This document shows, piece after piece, positions 63,835-64,000 of a DNA stretch of 64,000 bases. The notes under the pieces were generated by a model. It was not told the origin of the DNA, did not search any database, and saw only the letters and a program-made list of their open reading frames with translations. The position numbers were made by a program, and so were the translations under genes. This DNA comes from Mesoflavibacter sp. (lineage in GTDB: Bacteria; Pseudomonadota; Alphaproteobacteria; UBA8366; Aestuariispiraceae): the NCBI GenBank assembly GCA_017792345.1, contig CP051228.1, positions 4,432,148 to 4,496,147 on the forward strand. The letters run 5' to 3'. Every line of letters starts with the position of its first letter. Position 1 is the stretch's first letter.

Positions 63835-64000
63835 TCGTACGTCCCCGGAAGCTCACCATGCCGATACTCCCGTAACAGATAGGGACTTTCGATGACATAG
63901 TCAGCCGTCGCCCGGTTGCAGGCCAGAACGGTGTTGTAGAGCGTCGCCAGGCGCGTCAGCGCCTTGACGTCGACATCATGCGGCAGGGCCGACAGCGGAT
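63831..64000 (-). CDS. C-terminal 55 residues of an unidentified gene upstream of the PfkB kinase
   Basis: The only stop-free frame on the minus strand at the window edge. It ends [20 protein letters not shown], then ELPGTYE. The TGA stop overlaps the kinase ATG. I do not recognise the family; the overlap with a PfkB kinase suggests a related sugar or nucleoside enzyme. Confidence 0.6.
   Translation of the reverse strand, partial: PLSALPHDVDVKALTRLATLYNTVLACNRATADYVIESPYLLREYRHGELPGTYE

Overview
The window looks like a piece of the main chromosome of a free-living, probably marine alphaproteobacterium, most likely near the Rhodospirillales. This is inferred from the gene order argS / SPOR protein / nagZ, from the Hda-DUF2066-purM-purN and glnB-glnA blocks, from a stand-alone 44-residue aa3-type cytochrome oxidase subunit IV gene, and from the high G+C content. 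I saw no rRNA, tRNA, CRISPR array, transposase or integrase. Most of the sequence is dense housekeeping and metabolic DNA with short or overlapping gene junctions.

Layout. 0-5 kb: cell-wall and translation genes on the minus strand (nagZ fragment, SPOR protein, argS, dgt). 4.7-7.7 kb: erpA, an exonuclease III, a glycosyltransferase-like protein and a Sel1-repeat protein. 7.7-14 kb: an accessory-looking stretch with an MlrC-type protein, a 2-oxoglutarate-dioxygenase-like protein, a histidine/phenylalanine ammonia-lyase homologue without the MIO serine, a methyltransferase, a GNAT enzyme and an agmatinase-family protein, followed by ilvD. 15.7-17.9 kb: glnB-glnA behind a good sigma-54 promoter and closed by a strong terminator. 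18-25.5 kb: mixed single genes, plus a tiny 27-codon ORF followed by a terminator. 25.7-29.8 kb: the most unusual region, described below. 29.7-34.5 kb: a hydroxyacid dehydrogenase, a GlpD-like enzyme, aspS and a small HTH protein. 34.6-37.1 kb: nhaA with an SbtA/SbtB-type bicarbonate transporter and its PII-like partner. 37.2-39.6 kb: rnd and an M23 peptidase. 39.6-45.7 kb: a polyphosphate neighbourhood (ppx, ppk1, SixA-like phosphatase, CYTH-CHAD protein). 45.8-53.1 kb: SDR, Hda, DUF2066, purM, purN, the small oxidase subunit, ndk and an ABC-F protein. 53.1-62.2 kb: a CoA transferase, a peptide-type ABC transporter operon, an FAD oxidoreductase and an amidase. 62.2-64 kb: a LysE exporter, a PfkB kinase and a gene fragment.

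The best candidate for an undescribed system is the three-gene cassette at 25674-29758. It encodes a helical protein ending in an Ig-like domain, a LysM / Ig-like / peptidoglycan-binding protein, and a 915-residue protein. The last joins an unrecognised N-terminal region, through an Asp/Gly-rich acidic linker, to a ComEC-type metallo-beta-lactamase-fold domain. The first two look like parts seen around type VI and other contractile injection systems, but no VgrG, PAAR, Hcp or sheath gene is present. The second and third genes are visibly more A/T-rich than their surroundings, which suggests transfer.

Other notable points: purM has no ATG, GTG or TTG in a usable position, and a perfect Shine-Dalgarno sequence points to ATA as its start codon. 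The lyase homologue lacks the MIO-forming Ser. PPK1 carries a lysine-rich tail. The DppC-type permease has an extra N-terminal membrane block.
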